Below are positions 27,425 through 36,815 of a stretch of DNA of 46,136 nucleotides, piece by piece. How positions within the stretch are numbered: the stretch's first letter is position 1; each line of letters starts with the position of its first letter. Origin of the DNA: Candidatus Brachybacterium merdigallinarum (GTDB lineage: Bacteria; Actinomycetota; Actinomycetes; Actinomycetales; Dermabacteraceae). The stretch is from assembly GCA_019115335.1 (NCBI GenBank), contig DXDT01000188.1:1-46136 (forward strand). The letters run 5' to 3'. The notes under the pieces were generated by a model that was not told where the DNA came from, did not search any database, and saw only the letters and a list, made by a program, of their open reading frames with translations. Made by a program: the position numbers and the translations under genes.

Positions 27425-28432
27425 TCAGTTCACAGGGTGGGGGTCTGCGCTGTCCAGGCCGGTTCCCTCCGTGTCCCGACCGTTCCCGTCGGGGCGGAAC
27501 CTGTCCCGTGCCGCTGCGGCCGCGCCCAGCAGCGCGGCGTGGGTCCCGGCGGCGGCGGGCAGCACCGGGGTCTCGGCGACCACGTCCATCGCATCGGTCG
27601 CGATCCCGGCGTCCAGCGCCCCGCGCCATATCGGAGCGGCGGAGGCGACGCCGCCGGTCAGTGCGACCACATCGACGTCCAGCAGATTCAGGACGCCGCC
27701 GATCACCCGCCCGGTGGCGTGCCCGGCGAGCCGGTAGGCCTCGAGCGCGGCGCGATCGCCCTGCTCGGCGAGGCGGGCCAGATCGTGCCCGGTCCCGACG
27801 TCGCGGGCACCGAGCCGCTCGGCGAGGCGCACGATGCCGGGGCCGGCGGCGAGCCCCTCGAGGTGCCCGGTGCGGCCGCAGGGGCAGGGGACCCCCTCGG
27901 CCTCCGGGACGCTGAGGTGCCCGATGTGCCCGGCGGCTCCGCGGACCCCGGCGACAGGGGTGCCGTCGCGCACGATGCAGCCACCGATGCCGGTGCCCAC
28001 CGCGACCAGCAGCAGGGAGTCGTGCCCGGCGCCGACCCCGAAGCGATCCTCCCCGAGTCCGTGGGCGTGGACGTCGTTCAGCACGGTGACCGGTACCGCG
28101 AAGTGCTCCTGGAACGGATGGGCCACATCGGTCCCCGCCCAGCCCGGCAGGGAGTCGGTGGCATGGGTCACCTGGCTGGTGCCGGGAGCGATCACCCCGG
28201 CCGAGGCGATCCCGATCCCGGTGACCGCAGGGGACCCGGCGGGGGAGGAGGCCAGCACCGCCTGGGCGCAGTCCATCGCCGCCGCGATCACCGCGGAGGG
28301 GCCCTCCGGCGCGGGGGTGGGGATGGTGACCACCCGTTCGATCACCGGCCGGTCCCCGCCCAGGCGCACCCGGGCACCGGCGATCGTGGTGCCGCCGATG
28401 TCCAGGGCCAGGAGGTGCTGCTCAGGCATCAC
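27425..28432 (-). CDS. nanK: ROK family kinase (likely N-acetylmannosamine kinase by context)
   Basis: LLALDIGGTTIAGARV...VTVLNDVHAHGLGE...VGTGIGGCIV...CPCGRTGHLEGLAAGPGIVRLA; adjacent to nanE. Confidence 0.85.
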   Translation of the reverse strand: MMPEQHLLALDIGGTTIAGARVRLGGDRPVIERVVTIPTPAPEGPSAVIAAAMDCAQAVLASSPAGSPAVTGIGIASAGVIAPGTSQVTHATDSLPGWAGTDVAHPFQEHFAVPVTVLNDVHAHGLGEDRFGVGAGHDSLLLVAVGTGIGGCIVRDGTPVAGVRGAAGHIGHLSVPEAEGVPCPCGRTGHLEGLAAGPGIVRLAERLGARDVGTGHDLARLAEQGDRAALEAYRLAGHATGRVIGGVLNLLDVDVVALTGGVASAAPIWRGALDAGIATDAMDVVAETPVLPAAAGTHAALLGAAAAARDRFRPDGNGRDTEGTGLDSADPHPVN

Positions 28433-29192
28433 TTCTGCCCGGCAGTCCGGTCTGCTCGAGCACGGATTCCTGGCTGGGCAGCTGATCCTGGGGCTGCGGT
28501 TCGAGCGAGCAGGCCACGCCGTTGAAGCCGTGGTTGCAGTAGCCGCCGGGATTCTTGGCGAGGTACTGCTGGTGCTCGGGCTCCGCGGTGTAGTACACGC
28601 CGTTGCCGGCTTCGGCCAGGGGCTTCAGCTCGGTGGAGATCTGACCGCGTCCCGCCTGGTCCAGCGCCTGCTGGTAGCGCTCGGCGGAGTCGAGCACGAT
28701 CTCGCCCTGCTCCGCGGTGGTCCAGTAGACGGCGCTGCGGTACTCGGTGCCCACGTCATTGCCCTGCCGCATCGCGGTGGTGGGATCGTGCTGCTCCCAG
28801 AACTGGGTGAGCAGTGCCCGCAGGGTCGTCACGCCTCCGTGGTAGATCACGCGCACTGCCTCGGCGTGCCCGGTCCGTGCGGAGAAGACCTCCTCGTAGG
28901 TGGGGTGCGGGGTGTACCCGCCCGCGTACCCGCTGGAGGTGGTGTGCACGCCCGGGACCTTCCAGGCGATCCGCTCGATGCCCCAGAAACAGCCCCCCGC
29001 CAGGATGATCTCCTCAGCACCCGCCGGCCACGGAGCGGGGTCGAGCGGGGCGTCGGGGCCGAGCATGTCGGTGCCCAGGACCACGTGCTCGCGCGCCGGA
29101 CGGTACGGGTAGCGGTCGCGCCCGGGGAGGGCGTCCTCCGGCGCGACCATGTCCTTCTTGTGCGCGTACAGGAGATCCATCATCTGCCACAT
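28422..29192 (-). CDS. msrA: Peptide-methionine (S)-S-oxide reductase
   Basis: GGCFWGIERIAWKVPGVHTTSSGYAGGYTPHPTYEEVFSARTGHAEAVRVIY...YRSAVYWTT. Confidence 0.96.
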   Translation of the reverse strand: MWQMMDLLYAHKKDMVAPEDALPGRDRYPYRPAREHVVLGTDMLGPDAPLDPAPWPAGAEEIILAGGCFWGIERIAWKVPGVHTTSSGYAGGYTPHPTYEEVFSARTGHAEAVRVIYHGGVTTLRALLTQFWEQHDPTTAMRQGNDVGTEYRSAVYWTTAEQGEIVLDSAERYQQALDQAGRGQISTELKPLAEAGNGVYYTAEPEHQQYLAKNPGGYCNHGFNGVACSLEPQPQDQLPSQESVLEQTGLPGRSDA

Positions 29193-29779
29193 GCCCCCAC
29201 GGTACGCCGGGGAGGGTCACCTCGCCGTGGTCGCCATCACCTGAGGTCTCGCCGACGACGCTCGCGGAGGGAGGGGAGGTTTCTGTGCCCGCGGGACGAA
29301 ATAGCGAAAGAAGGGGCGCTTTCGAGAATATCCCTGCGATGCGACATTCGAAGATTCCGCTGTGGAGCCATGGTGTGGCGGAGTGGCGAGCTCGGCATTT
29401 CGACCTTGCGAGCTTCCGGAATGCCGTGATTCCGCAGGTGGCCCTCGCGGCCTGGGGCGGCGAGATGCCTGCCCCGGTGACTGCCCGCTGGCTGTGGGTG
29501 CCAGATGGCCTGGGGCTGCATGGTGGCCTGCGGATGCCTGGTGTGCTGCGAGCGCCAGATGCGGCGTCAGTGCCCGGTGCGATGTCGGTGCGAGGAGCGC
29601 TTTCGGCGTCAGAAGAGTCATCCATCGTTCCTCCTCAATGGATGGTCTTCCGCATTATTGACGAATTTCTGAATATCCCTTGTGGTGGCCGAATGGGTGC
29701 GGAAGAATGGGGTGAGTGGTCGGTGCAAGGATTCGTTCACGCCGTGATGGATATTCGGAGAGATCGAGGGGGTGAGGTC

Positions 29780-31280
29780 ATGAACGTCGGGATGCAGCAG
29801 TTGATGCAGGAGATGCAAATCATGGCGCACGCCGTTTCGGAGCGGGGGGGCTCTCGAGGCGGCAGATGACGCCGCCCTGATCGACCTCATCGCCCTCACC
29901 GAGTCGCTCAAGGGCACCCTCGCCGCGCTGCAGGCCGGTGCCGAGAAGGCGTTCCGGGACTCCCATCTCCGCCGACAGCGCGAGGCCGGAGTTCCGCGCG
30001 AGCATCTCGGGCGGGGCATTGCGGACCAGGTCGGTCTGGCTCGGCGGATCAGCCCCAAGCAGGCGGGTGATCAGATGGCCCTGCGCAGAGTGCTGCTGGA
30101 GAGCCTGCCGCGCACCACCGAGCTGCTCGCCCGCGGTGAGATCAGCGAGTGGACCGCGCACGAGGTCGCCAAGAACGTGCTCGTGCTCGATGACGAGGAC
30201 CGCGCACTCGTCGACGCCGGGCTCGCCGATCAGCTGCCGTCGATGAGCGCGACCCGAGCCGGGCGCACCGCGAGGGCACACGCCCAGGAGCTGGACCCGG
30301 CGGCAGCGGTCAAACGGGCCCGCAAGAAGATCTCCGAGCGCAACGTTTCCCTGCGACCGGCACCGGATGGAATGGCCATCCTCAGCGCTCTCCTCCCGCA
30401 GAAGGAAGGCGTCGCCGCCTACGCGGCGCTGCACCGCGAAGCGCGTTCCCGGAAGAGCCAGGGCGATCCGCGCCGCAAGGGTCAGATCATGGCCGACACC
30501 CTCGTCGAACGCGCCACTGGAGCGGCCACCGTCGATGACATCCCCGTCGAGATCCAGCTGCTCATGACGGACAAGGCCCTGCTGGACGGGGGAGAGGAGA
30601 CCGCATGGCTGAACGACCACCCGGTGCCCGCCGCTCTCGCTCGTGACATCGCACTGGGAGTCCGTGGCGCGAACATCGAGGGCAGCTCTACCGGGTCCGA
30701 GGAACAGCTCTCGGCACCGGAACTCTCCGAGGCACGGCGCTGGATCAGGCGCCTGTACAGCGATTCCCCCAGCGCCGAGTTCGCCGCCGTCGACTCCCGC
30801 CGCAGGCTCTTCACCGGGAACGTGCGACGCTTCATCCTGCTGCGCGACCAGCGCTGCCGCACACCGTGGTGCGATGCCCCGATCCGGGACATCGACCACG
30901 CCCATCGCAGCGCCGACGGCGGACTCACCACCGTCGACAACGGCGTCGGGCACTGCCAGCAGTTCAACCTCGCCCGCGAGACACCCGGCTGGGATTCACA
31001 GATCGTTCCGGCCGACGGGGCCGAGCCGAGCACTCTGCTCATCACCACCCCGACCGGCCACACCTACCGCTCACCGGCCCCGCGCCTGCGACCAGAACGA
31101 AGAACCCCCTCCGCCCCGACCGCCACGGCCCCGCCGGGCCTCAAGCCACCGGGCCCCGACCCAGCAGCTCCCGAACCACCGGAACGAGAACTCATGCTCC
31201 GCCGGCCGACCATCGAGCGAGGGGCCCAGCCGCTCAGACCAGCACGGGCAGCATCGGCGCCCCGCGCGGCCAGCGGCTAG
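29780..31280 (+). pseudogene. DUF222 + HNH endonuclease domain protein, frameshifted near the N-terminus at a G7 tract (29844-29850)
   Basis: Frame 2 MNVGMQQLMQEMQIMAHAVSERG and frame 0 ALEAADDAALIDLIALTESLKGTLAALQAGAEKAFRDSHLRRQREAGVPREHLGRGIADQVGLARRISPKQAGDQMALRRV... join if one G is removed; HNH CRTPWCDAPIRDIDHAHRSADGG. Confidence 0.85.
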
Positions 31281-31321
31281 CGCGAACCACGCATCAGCGC
31301 GAGGTCACCCCTTCTGCGCGT

Positions 31322-31879
31322 TCACTCCTTCTTGCGAGGCAGCAGCACGATCAGCAGCACTATCACCGCCAGCACCCCGACCACGGTGACCGCCGGCGCC
31401 AGATGGACCCCTGACAGGGCGAGCACGAGCCCGCCCGCTATGAGACTCCCGGCGAGCACCACGATCAGGACCACTCCCGCCGACCCCCACAGGGAGGAGA
31501 GGAACACCCCGTGCGCGGGACCGAGCGCCGCCCACGACCACGCCATGTGCGCGACCAGCATCAGCAGGCCCACCGCACCGACCCGCATCAGCGAGACCTC
31601 CCCCTGCCCGAGGAAGCACAGCACGATCAGCCCCATCGCCGCCAGGCCCGCCGCAGAATCCGGCAGGAACAGCTGGGCCAGCAGCAGCACGGGCACCAGC
31701 AGCAGCGCCACCGCGGAGAACACCCCCGCGGTCAGCCAGCCCCCAGGGGTCGCGAGGATCAGCGCCGACACCATCGTCCCCGCCCCCAGCAGGCGCAGCA
31801 GCCACTGCGCCCCGCTGATCGTGCGCAGCTCCAGGAGCTTCTCCGCCGCGGCGTCGACATACCGGGTCAGTCCGAGCAT
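31322..31879 (-). CDS. Multi-TM membrane protein in moxR operon
   Basis: MLGLTRYVDAAAEKLLELRTISGAQWLLRLLGAGTMVSALIL...; ATGA overlap with the DUF58 gene stop. Confidence 0.8.
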   Translation of the reverse strand: MLGLTRYVDAAAEKLLELRTISGAQWLLRLLGAGTMVSALILATPGGWLTAGVFSAVALLLVPVLLLAQLFLPDSAAGLAAMGLIVLCFLGQGEVSLMRVGAVGLLMLVAHMAWSWAALGPAHGVFLSSLWGSAGVVLIVVLAGSLIAGGLVLALSGVHLAPAVTVVGVLAVIVLLIVLLPRKKE

Positions 31880-33180
31880 CAGCCCCTCCTCCTGCGCGGT
31901 GCCGAACGCGCCACCGACAGCGACAGCAGCACCGGCGCGAGCGAGGCCGGCCCCTCCCACGCCGTCACCGGCACCCCCTGCTCGGTCAGCTCCTGCACCG
32001 TCTCCTCCCGCAGCATCCGCCGCAGCGCCCACGCCTCCGGCCAGAACCGATCCGGACCGGAGCCGCCGTCGCGCACCGGCGAGCCACGCAGCATCGAGAG
32101 ATCCCCGATGCTCGGCGGCAGCGTGTCCACCACGATCACATCGGCCCCCTGCACGCGCAGCAGTCCGATCTGCTCGATCGCCAGCTCGCTGAGCAGAGGC
32201 GAGCACACCACCACCAGCGTGCCCGGCCGGACCGTGCGCAGCGTGCGCGCCGGCCGCAGCTGCCCGTCGGCCCGTCGTGCCCGGGACAGCACCTCGGTGA
32301 GCACCCGCAGCTGACGGGGCCCGGTCCCGGCGCGCACCGGACCGATCAGCGAGCCCAGATCGAACACCGCCACCCGGTCCCCGGCGATCAGATAGTGCCG
32401 AGCGATCGCCGCGGTGGCCCGGATCGTCATGTCCAGACTGCTGGGGGCGTCCTCCGCTGCCCACGGCGCCGGCGGCACATCGGTGAGCGTGTCGGTCACC
32501 AGCAGCACATCCGTGTCCTGCTCGGTGAACGTCGCATTCGTGTGCAGCGTCCCGGTACGGCTGGTCACGCGCCAGTTGATCCGATGCAGCCGGTCCCCGG
32601 GACGGAACTCCCGCACCTCCGACAGCGCCGTGCCCTCACCCCGCCGGCGCGAGAGATGCATCCCGCTGACCCCGATCGGCGTCGGCACCTCCGTCGGGGC
32701 GTCCAGCACCGGGGCCGACGGCACCACCTGCACCGTCACCGGCTCCAGACGGTGCTGCCTGCGGTGCGCACCGAGCGGATCGGCGACCACCGTGTGCACC
32801 GGACCGACCTTCACCATCCCCCAGCGCGTCGCGGTCACCCGCAGCGGGACCTCGTGCCGCGCCGTCGCGGAGCCGAAACGGGGGAACAGGTCGGCGTGCG
32901 CGGTCAGCGGCACGCTCACGCTCAGCAGCAGGTCCGGCGAGGCGGTGACGGTGATCGCGGTGCTCCCGCCCTCCTCGATCGCCCGCACGCCGCGCCGGAT
33001 CCGCGGACTGTCCGGACGGGTCGCGTCGGCGTGCAGCAGCCGCCAGCAGGCGGCCACCAGGGCCCACACGAGCAGCGGCGCGCCCAGCAGCATCAGCTCG
33101 GTCCGCCCCACCAGAACGGCGAGCAGCACGGTGCCGACACCGATGCTCACGGCGCGGACCAGTGCGGGAGTGGGACTCAC
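31879..33180 (-). CDS. DUF58 domain protein
   Basis: MHLSRRRGEGTALSEVREFRPGDRLHRINWRVTSRTGTLHTNATFTEQDTDVLLVTDT; GTG start overlapping the moxR stop. Confidence 0.92.
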   Translation of the reverse strand: MSPTPALVRAVSIGVGTVLLAVLVGRTELMLLGAPLLVWALVAACWRLLHADATRPDSPRIRRGVRAIEEGGSTAITVTASPDLLLSVSVPLTAHADLFPRFGSATARHEVPLRVTATRWGMVKVGPVHTVVADPLGAHRRQHRLEPVTVQVVPSAPVLDAPTEVPTPIGVSGMHLSRRRGEGTALSEVREFRPGDRLHRINWRVTSRTGTLHTNATFTEQDTDVLLVTDTLTDVPPAPWAAEDAPSSLDMTIRATAAIARHYLIAGDRVAVFDLGSLIGPVRAGTGPRQLRVLTEVLSRARRADGQLRPARTLRTVRPGTLVVVCSPLLSELAIEQIGLLRVQGADVIVVDTLPPSIGDLSMLRGSPVRDGGSGPDRFWPEAWALRRMLREETVQELTEQGVPVTAWEGPASLAPVLLSLSVARSAPRRRRG

Positions 33181-34187
33181 GGGGCGGGTCGTGCGCTCGC
33201 CGCCGGGACCGGGACCTGGCCGAGCGCCCCCTCGACCACTCCGGCACCGGTCGCGTTCTGCAGCCACAGCTCGGGCTTGACCGTCACTCGGTGGTCCAGC
33301 ACCGGGTGAGCCAGCTCCTTGATGTCCTCCGGCACCACGAACCCGCGCCCCCGGATCACGGCCAGCGCACGGGCGCACAGGATCAGGGCGAGGGTGCCGC
33401 GCGGCGAGGCCCCCACCAGGGCCGACGAATGCACCCGGGTCGCCGCGACCAGCTCCACCGCGTAATGACCGATCGCCTCCTCCACGTGCACGGACTCCAC
33501 CGTCCGCTGCGCGGCGAGCAGGCCCTCCCCGTCCAGGATCTGCGGCACCGTGACTTCCTCGCGGGCACGGTCCAGGCGCCTGGCCACCACCTCCCACTCC
33601 TGCACGGGGCTCGGGTATCCGAAGGAGAGCCGCAGCAGGAAGCGATCGAGCTGCGCCTCCGGCAGCGGGTAGGTGCCCTCGTGCTCGATCGGGTTCGCGG
33701 TCGCCAGCACATGGAACGGCTGCGGCAGCGCGCGGGTGGTGCCCTCGACCGAGACCTGCCGCTCCTGCATCGCCTCCAGCAGGGCGGACTGCGTCTTGGG
33801 CGGGGTGCGGTTGATCTCGTCTGCCAGCAGCAGCCCCGTGAACACCGGGCCGGGGCGGAACACGAACTCGCCGGTGCGCTGGTCGAACACCTCCGCCCCG
33901 GTGAGGTCCGACGGCAGGAGATCAGGCGTGAACTGGGCACGGGTGAACGGCAGCCCGAGCGCCTGCGCGAAGGAGCGGGCAGCGAGGGTCTTGCCGAGGC
34001 CGGGCAGATCCTCGAGCAGCACGTGCCCGCCGGCCAGGATGCCGGCCAGGACCAGCTCCAGCTCCGGGCGCTTGCCGACCACCGCCGTCTCGACGGCGTC
34101 GAGCACCTGGCCGGTCGCCTCGGTCGCCTCGGACAGGGGCAGCGCGTGGTGGGGGGATGCGGTGGGGGAGACCGTGTGCTGGGGCAT
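33177..34187 (-). CDS. MoxR family AAA ATPase
   Basis: GHVLLEDLPGLGKTLAARSFAQALGLPFTRAQFTPDLLPSDLTGAEVFDQRTGEFVFRPGPVFTGLLLADEINRTPPKTQSALLEAMQERQV. Confidence 0.96.
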   Translation of the reverse strand: MPQHTVSPTASPHHALPLSEATEATGQVLDAVETAVVGKRPELELVLAGILAGGHVLLEDLPGLGKTLAARSFAQALGLPFTRAQFTPDLLPSDLTGAEVFDQRTGEFVFRPGPVFTGLLLADEINRTPPKTQSALLEAMQERQVSVEGTTRALPQPFHVLATANPIEHEGTYPLPEAQLDRFLLRLSFGYPSPVQEWEVVARRLDRAREEVTVPQILDGEGLLAAQRTVESVHVEEAIGHYAVELVAATRVHSSALVGASPRGTLALILCARALAVIRGRGFVVPEDIKELAHPVLDHRVTVKPELWLQNATGAGVVEGALGQVPVPAASARPAP

Positions 34188-34228
34188 GAGCCGACACTAC
34201 GTGAGACCTGCCCCACAGCGGGCGGACC

Positions 34229-34732
34229 TCAGCGCTCGGGCGTCGCCAGCTCGTGCAGGATGCGATGCAGGAAGCGGCGATCCACCGGTCGCGGTGCATC
34301 GTGCACCTTCGGATCCCGGGAGTGCCCGATCAGGTCCTGCAGGGCAGGGCTGAGGGGCGGCGTGCCCTGCGGCCCGGCACGGTGCTCGCGCTGGTCGGCG
34401 AGCCGGCCCAGCAGCTGACCGAGGGCTCGGGTGCTGGTCCGGCGCCGAGGCTGAGCCCCGTACAGCGTGTCCTCGATCCGGCGCACCGCGGGATCCTGGG
34501 CATGGGGCAGGGCGTAGCCGGGGTCCAGGTTCAGCTCGGGCGACTCCAGGGGGATCGCGACCTCGGCCCCGGCACCGACGATCCACCACAGAGCGCCGCC
34601 CGCCAGCGCGACCGCGAGCGGCACCGGGAGCGCGAGGTGCATGCCGATCAGCCGCAGCGCGATCACCAGCAGCAGCACCGCCGCGACGGCGAGGAGCAGC
34701 CGCGGGACCAGTCCGCGCAGGATCCGGGTCAC
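34229..34732 (-). CDS. Small membrane protein (2 TM) in moxR operon
   Basis: Starts GTG at 34732 (MTRILRGLVPRLLLAVAAVLLLVIALRLIGMHLALPVPLAVALAGGALWWIV...), overlaps the DUF4129 gene stop. Confidence 0.75.
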   Translation of the reverse strand: MTRILRGLVPRLLLAVAAVLLLVIALRLIGMHLALPVPLAVALAGGALWWIVGAGAEVAIPLESPELNLDPGYALPHAQDPAVRRIEDTLYGAQPRRRTSTRALGQLLGRLADQREHRAGPQGTPPLSPALQDLIGHSRDPKVHDAPRPVDRRFLHRILHELATPER

Positions 34733-35502
34733 GACGACGACCTCCCCGGCTGCGGGGCGGGCTCCGCCGGCTGGTCGAGCTGCGCCTGCTGATCGGGTTG
34801 CGCCGGCTGGTCGAGCTGCGCCATCAGGGCGTCCAGCAGCGCGATCGCCTCGCGGCGGTCGTGATCGGTCAGCGGCGCATCGTCGAACAGCGCCCGCTGG
34901 TAGAGCTCGGCGAGCCGTCGTACGGCGGAGACGTCCAGGGCATGCGCGCCCAGCACCGCGGAGACGAACTCGAAGGTGGTCTGGGAGGAGCCGCGCTGCA
35001 GTCCGGCCTCCGCGATCGACTCCTCGAGGGTGAGCCAGACGGCGATCACGGCGCCCTGCGCCTCCACGATCGTGTCCAGCCTCCGGCGCGCCATGTCCAG
35101 GGCCGCGCGGGCCTGCTCCTCGCTGAGCTCCTCGTCGCCGACCAGCTCCTCGGCCTCCGAGGCCGCGGTGCTCGGCAGGGCGCGGGCTCGCTGGAGGATC
35201 CGCACCACCAGCCATCCGATCCCCACCGCCGCCACGACGGCCAGCAGGATCAGCAGCCAGCGCAGCAGCGAGCCGTCCCCACCGGCCGACGGCGGGGGCT
35301 GCCACTGCTCCAGCGGATCATCGGTCGGACCGACCTCGATGGTCGGCGGGGGGACGGGATCCTCCTGCGGCGTGGCAGGGGCCGGGGGATCGAAGGTCAC
35401 CAGGGTGCCGCGCTCCGCCCCGGCCCCGAGCACCGCGAGGGCCAGGCACAGAGCGCTGAGCACGATCAGACCCAGCGCGGACAGCCGCGCACGGGAGGTC
35501 AT
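34729..35502 (-). CDS. DUF4129 domain protein
   Basis: MTSRARLSALGLIVLSALCLALAVLGAG...ARAALDMARRRLDTIVEAQGAVIAVWLTLEESIAEAGLQRGSSQTTFEFVSAVL; stand-alone DUF4129. Confidence 0.85.
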   Translation of the reverse strand: MTSRARLSALGLIVLSALCLALAVLGAGAERGTLVTFDPPAPATPQEDPVPPPTIEVGPTDDPLEQWQPPPSAGGDGSLLRWLLILLAVVAAVGIGWLVVRILQRARALPSTAASEAEELVGDEELSEEQARAALDMARRRLDTIVEAQGAVIAVWLTLEESIAEAGLQRGSSQTTFEFVSAVLGAHALDVSAVRRLAELYQRALFDDAPLTDHDRREAIALLDALMAQLDQPAQPDQQAQLDQPAEPAPQPGRSSS

Positions 35503-36788
35503 GAATCGGTGCCTGCCGCATGATCCTCCCGGTGCGGGGAGGCGACGATGACGGACTGCTCCCCGGCGATGCGGGTGAGGATCAGGGTGGCGGACTCGTC
35601 CCCGAAGCGTCGGGGTCGCAGGGAGCGACGCAGCTCGTCCGGCTCCACCGCCGTGCCCCGCTTCTTGATCTCCAGCACCCCCAGCCGATGCTCGCGCAGG
35701 TACGCGGTCAGGCGCTTCATCCCGAAGGGCATCACATCGCGCACCGTGAATCCGCGGGCGAACGGCGTGCTGGTCCGACGGTCCGAGGTCAGGTACGCGA
35801 TGGTGGGATCCAGGGTGCGGGCCTCGAGGGACCGGGCCAGGTGCCCGATCAGGCCGGCGCGGATCACGGCGCCGTCCGGTTCGTACAGATGATCCCCGAG
35901 GGCGCCCGGCTCGGGGTCGGGGACCGGTTCCTCCCCACCGGTCAGCTGGTGAGCGCCCGCGCGGTCGATCACCAGGGCCGAGGAGCTCACTCCCGGCTGG
36001 GCGAGCGGCCCGCACCACAGGGTCGCCTCCAGCACCTGGCCGTGGAAGGACAGCCACTGCACCTCGGCCTGCGCGGGCAGGGCGGAACGGTCGATGCCCG
36101 GTCCGAGCTTCGCTCCCAGCGGTCCGAGCCGATCCGGGTCACCGGGCAGGTCGTAGCCACCGAGCCGACGTGCCATCTCCAGCACCGCGGAGAGCGGCGG
36201 CTCGTACTCCTCCGGATCGTGCACGCGGCGGGAGCGGCCGTGCGTGGTCCGACGGGCCGGGTCCAGCCAGATCCCCTCCGTGAGCGTCGGATCGTGGTCC
36301 TCGGCGCTGCCGAGCCGGACCGCCACCGTCGGGAAGGGGCGCAGGTTCACGGTTGCGACGGCCACGGTCACCGGGTCCCGGTCCACCGCGAGGACCTCGA
36401 GATCCAGGCCCGCCATGGCCATCGCGTCCCCGCCGATGCCGCAGCCCAGATCCGCGACCGAGCTGATGCCGGCCCGCTGGTAGCGACGAGCGTGCAGAGC
36501 GGCGACGGGCAGCCGGGTCGCCTGCTCCAGACCGTGCGGGGTCAGCAGCATCCCGGCGGCGAACTCCCCGAACTTGTCGGCGGCGCGGGCGCGGAGGCGC
36601 GACTGGGTCATCACCGCGGAGACCAGCTCGGGGGAGTGCCCGGCGGCGCGCAGGGCCGATCCGCGCTGCAGCGCCTCCTGCTCGCGGTAGGGCGGCTGCG
36701 CGTTCAGCAGCGCGAACCCGGCAGGATGCAGGACCGGTTCGACGGCGGCGAGAGCGGCATCGGCATCATCGCTGCGGGGGGAAGGCAT
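35499..36788 (-). CDS. Class I SAM-dependent methyltransferase with THUMP-like C-terminal domain
   Basis: SVADLGCGIGGDAMAMAGLDLEVLAVDRDPVTVAVATVNL...WLDPARRTTHGR...LGVLEIKKRGTAVEPDELRRSLRPR. Confidence 0.9.
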   Translation of the reverse strand: MPSPRSDDADAALAAVEPVLHPAGFALLNAQPPYREQEALQRGSALRAAGHSPELVSAVMTQSRLRARAADKFGEFAAGMLLTPHGLEQATRLPVAALHARRYQRAGISSVADLGCGIGGDAMAMAGLDLEVLAVDRDPVTVAVATVNLRPFPTVAVRLGSAEDHDPTLTEGIWLDPARRTTHGRSRRVHDPEEYEPPLSAVLEMARRLGGYDLPGDPDRLGPLGAKLGPGIDRSALPAQAEVQWLSFHGQVLEATLWCGPLAQPGVSSSALVIDRAGAHQLTGGEEPVPDPEPGALGDHLYEPDGAVIRAGLIGHLARSLEARTLDPTIAYLTSDRRTSTPFARGFTVRDVMPFGMKRLTAYLREHRLGVLEIKKRGTAVEPDELRRSLRPRRFGDESATLILTRIAGEQSVIVASPHREDHAAGTDS

Positions 36789-36815
36789 ACCGGCGAGCGT
36801 ACCCGCCGGACGGCA

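Noticed and set aside
29285-29869. 194-aa + ORF upstream of the DUF222 gene
   Set aside because: Only its last part, from ATG 29780, has coding character (start of the DUF222 protein); the rest has no coding signature or motif.
30850-30990. Apparent loss of the second zinc Cys in the HNH domain (CQQFN instead of CxxCN)
   Set aside because: From memory, many actinobacterial DUF222-HNH proteins vary at this position, so it is not good evidence of inactivation.
31322-36788. MoxR AAA ATPase plus methyltransferase considered as a defence or restriction system
   Set aside because: No nuclease, helicase or DNA-recognition component; the domain set matches the widespread MoxR-DUF58 cluster and the methyltransferase is THUMP-like.
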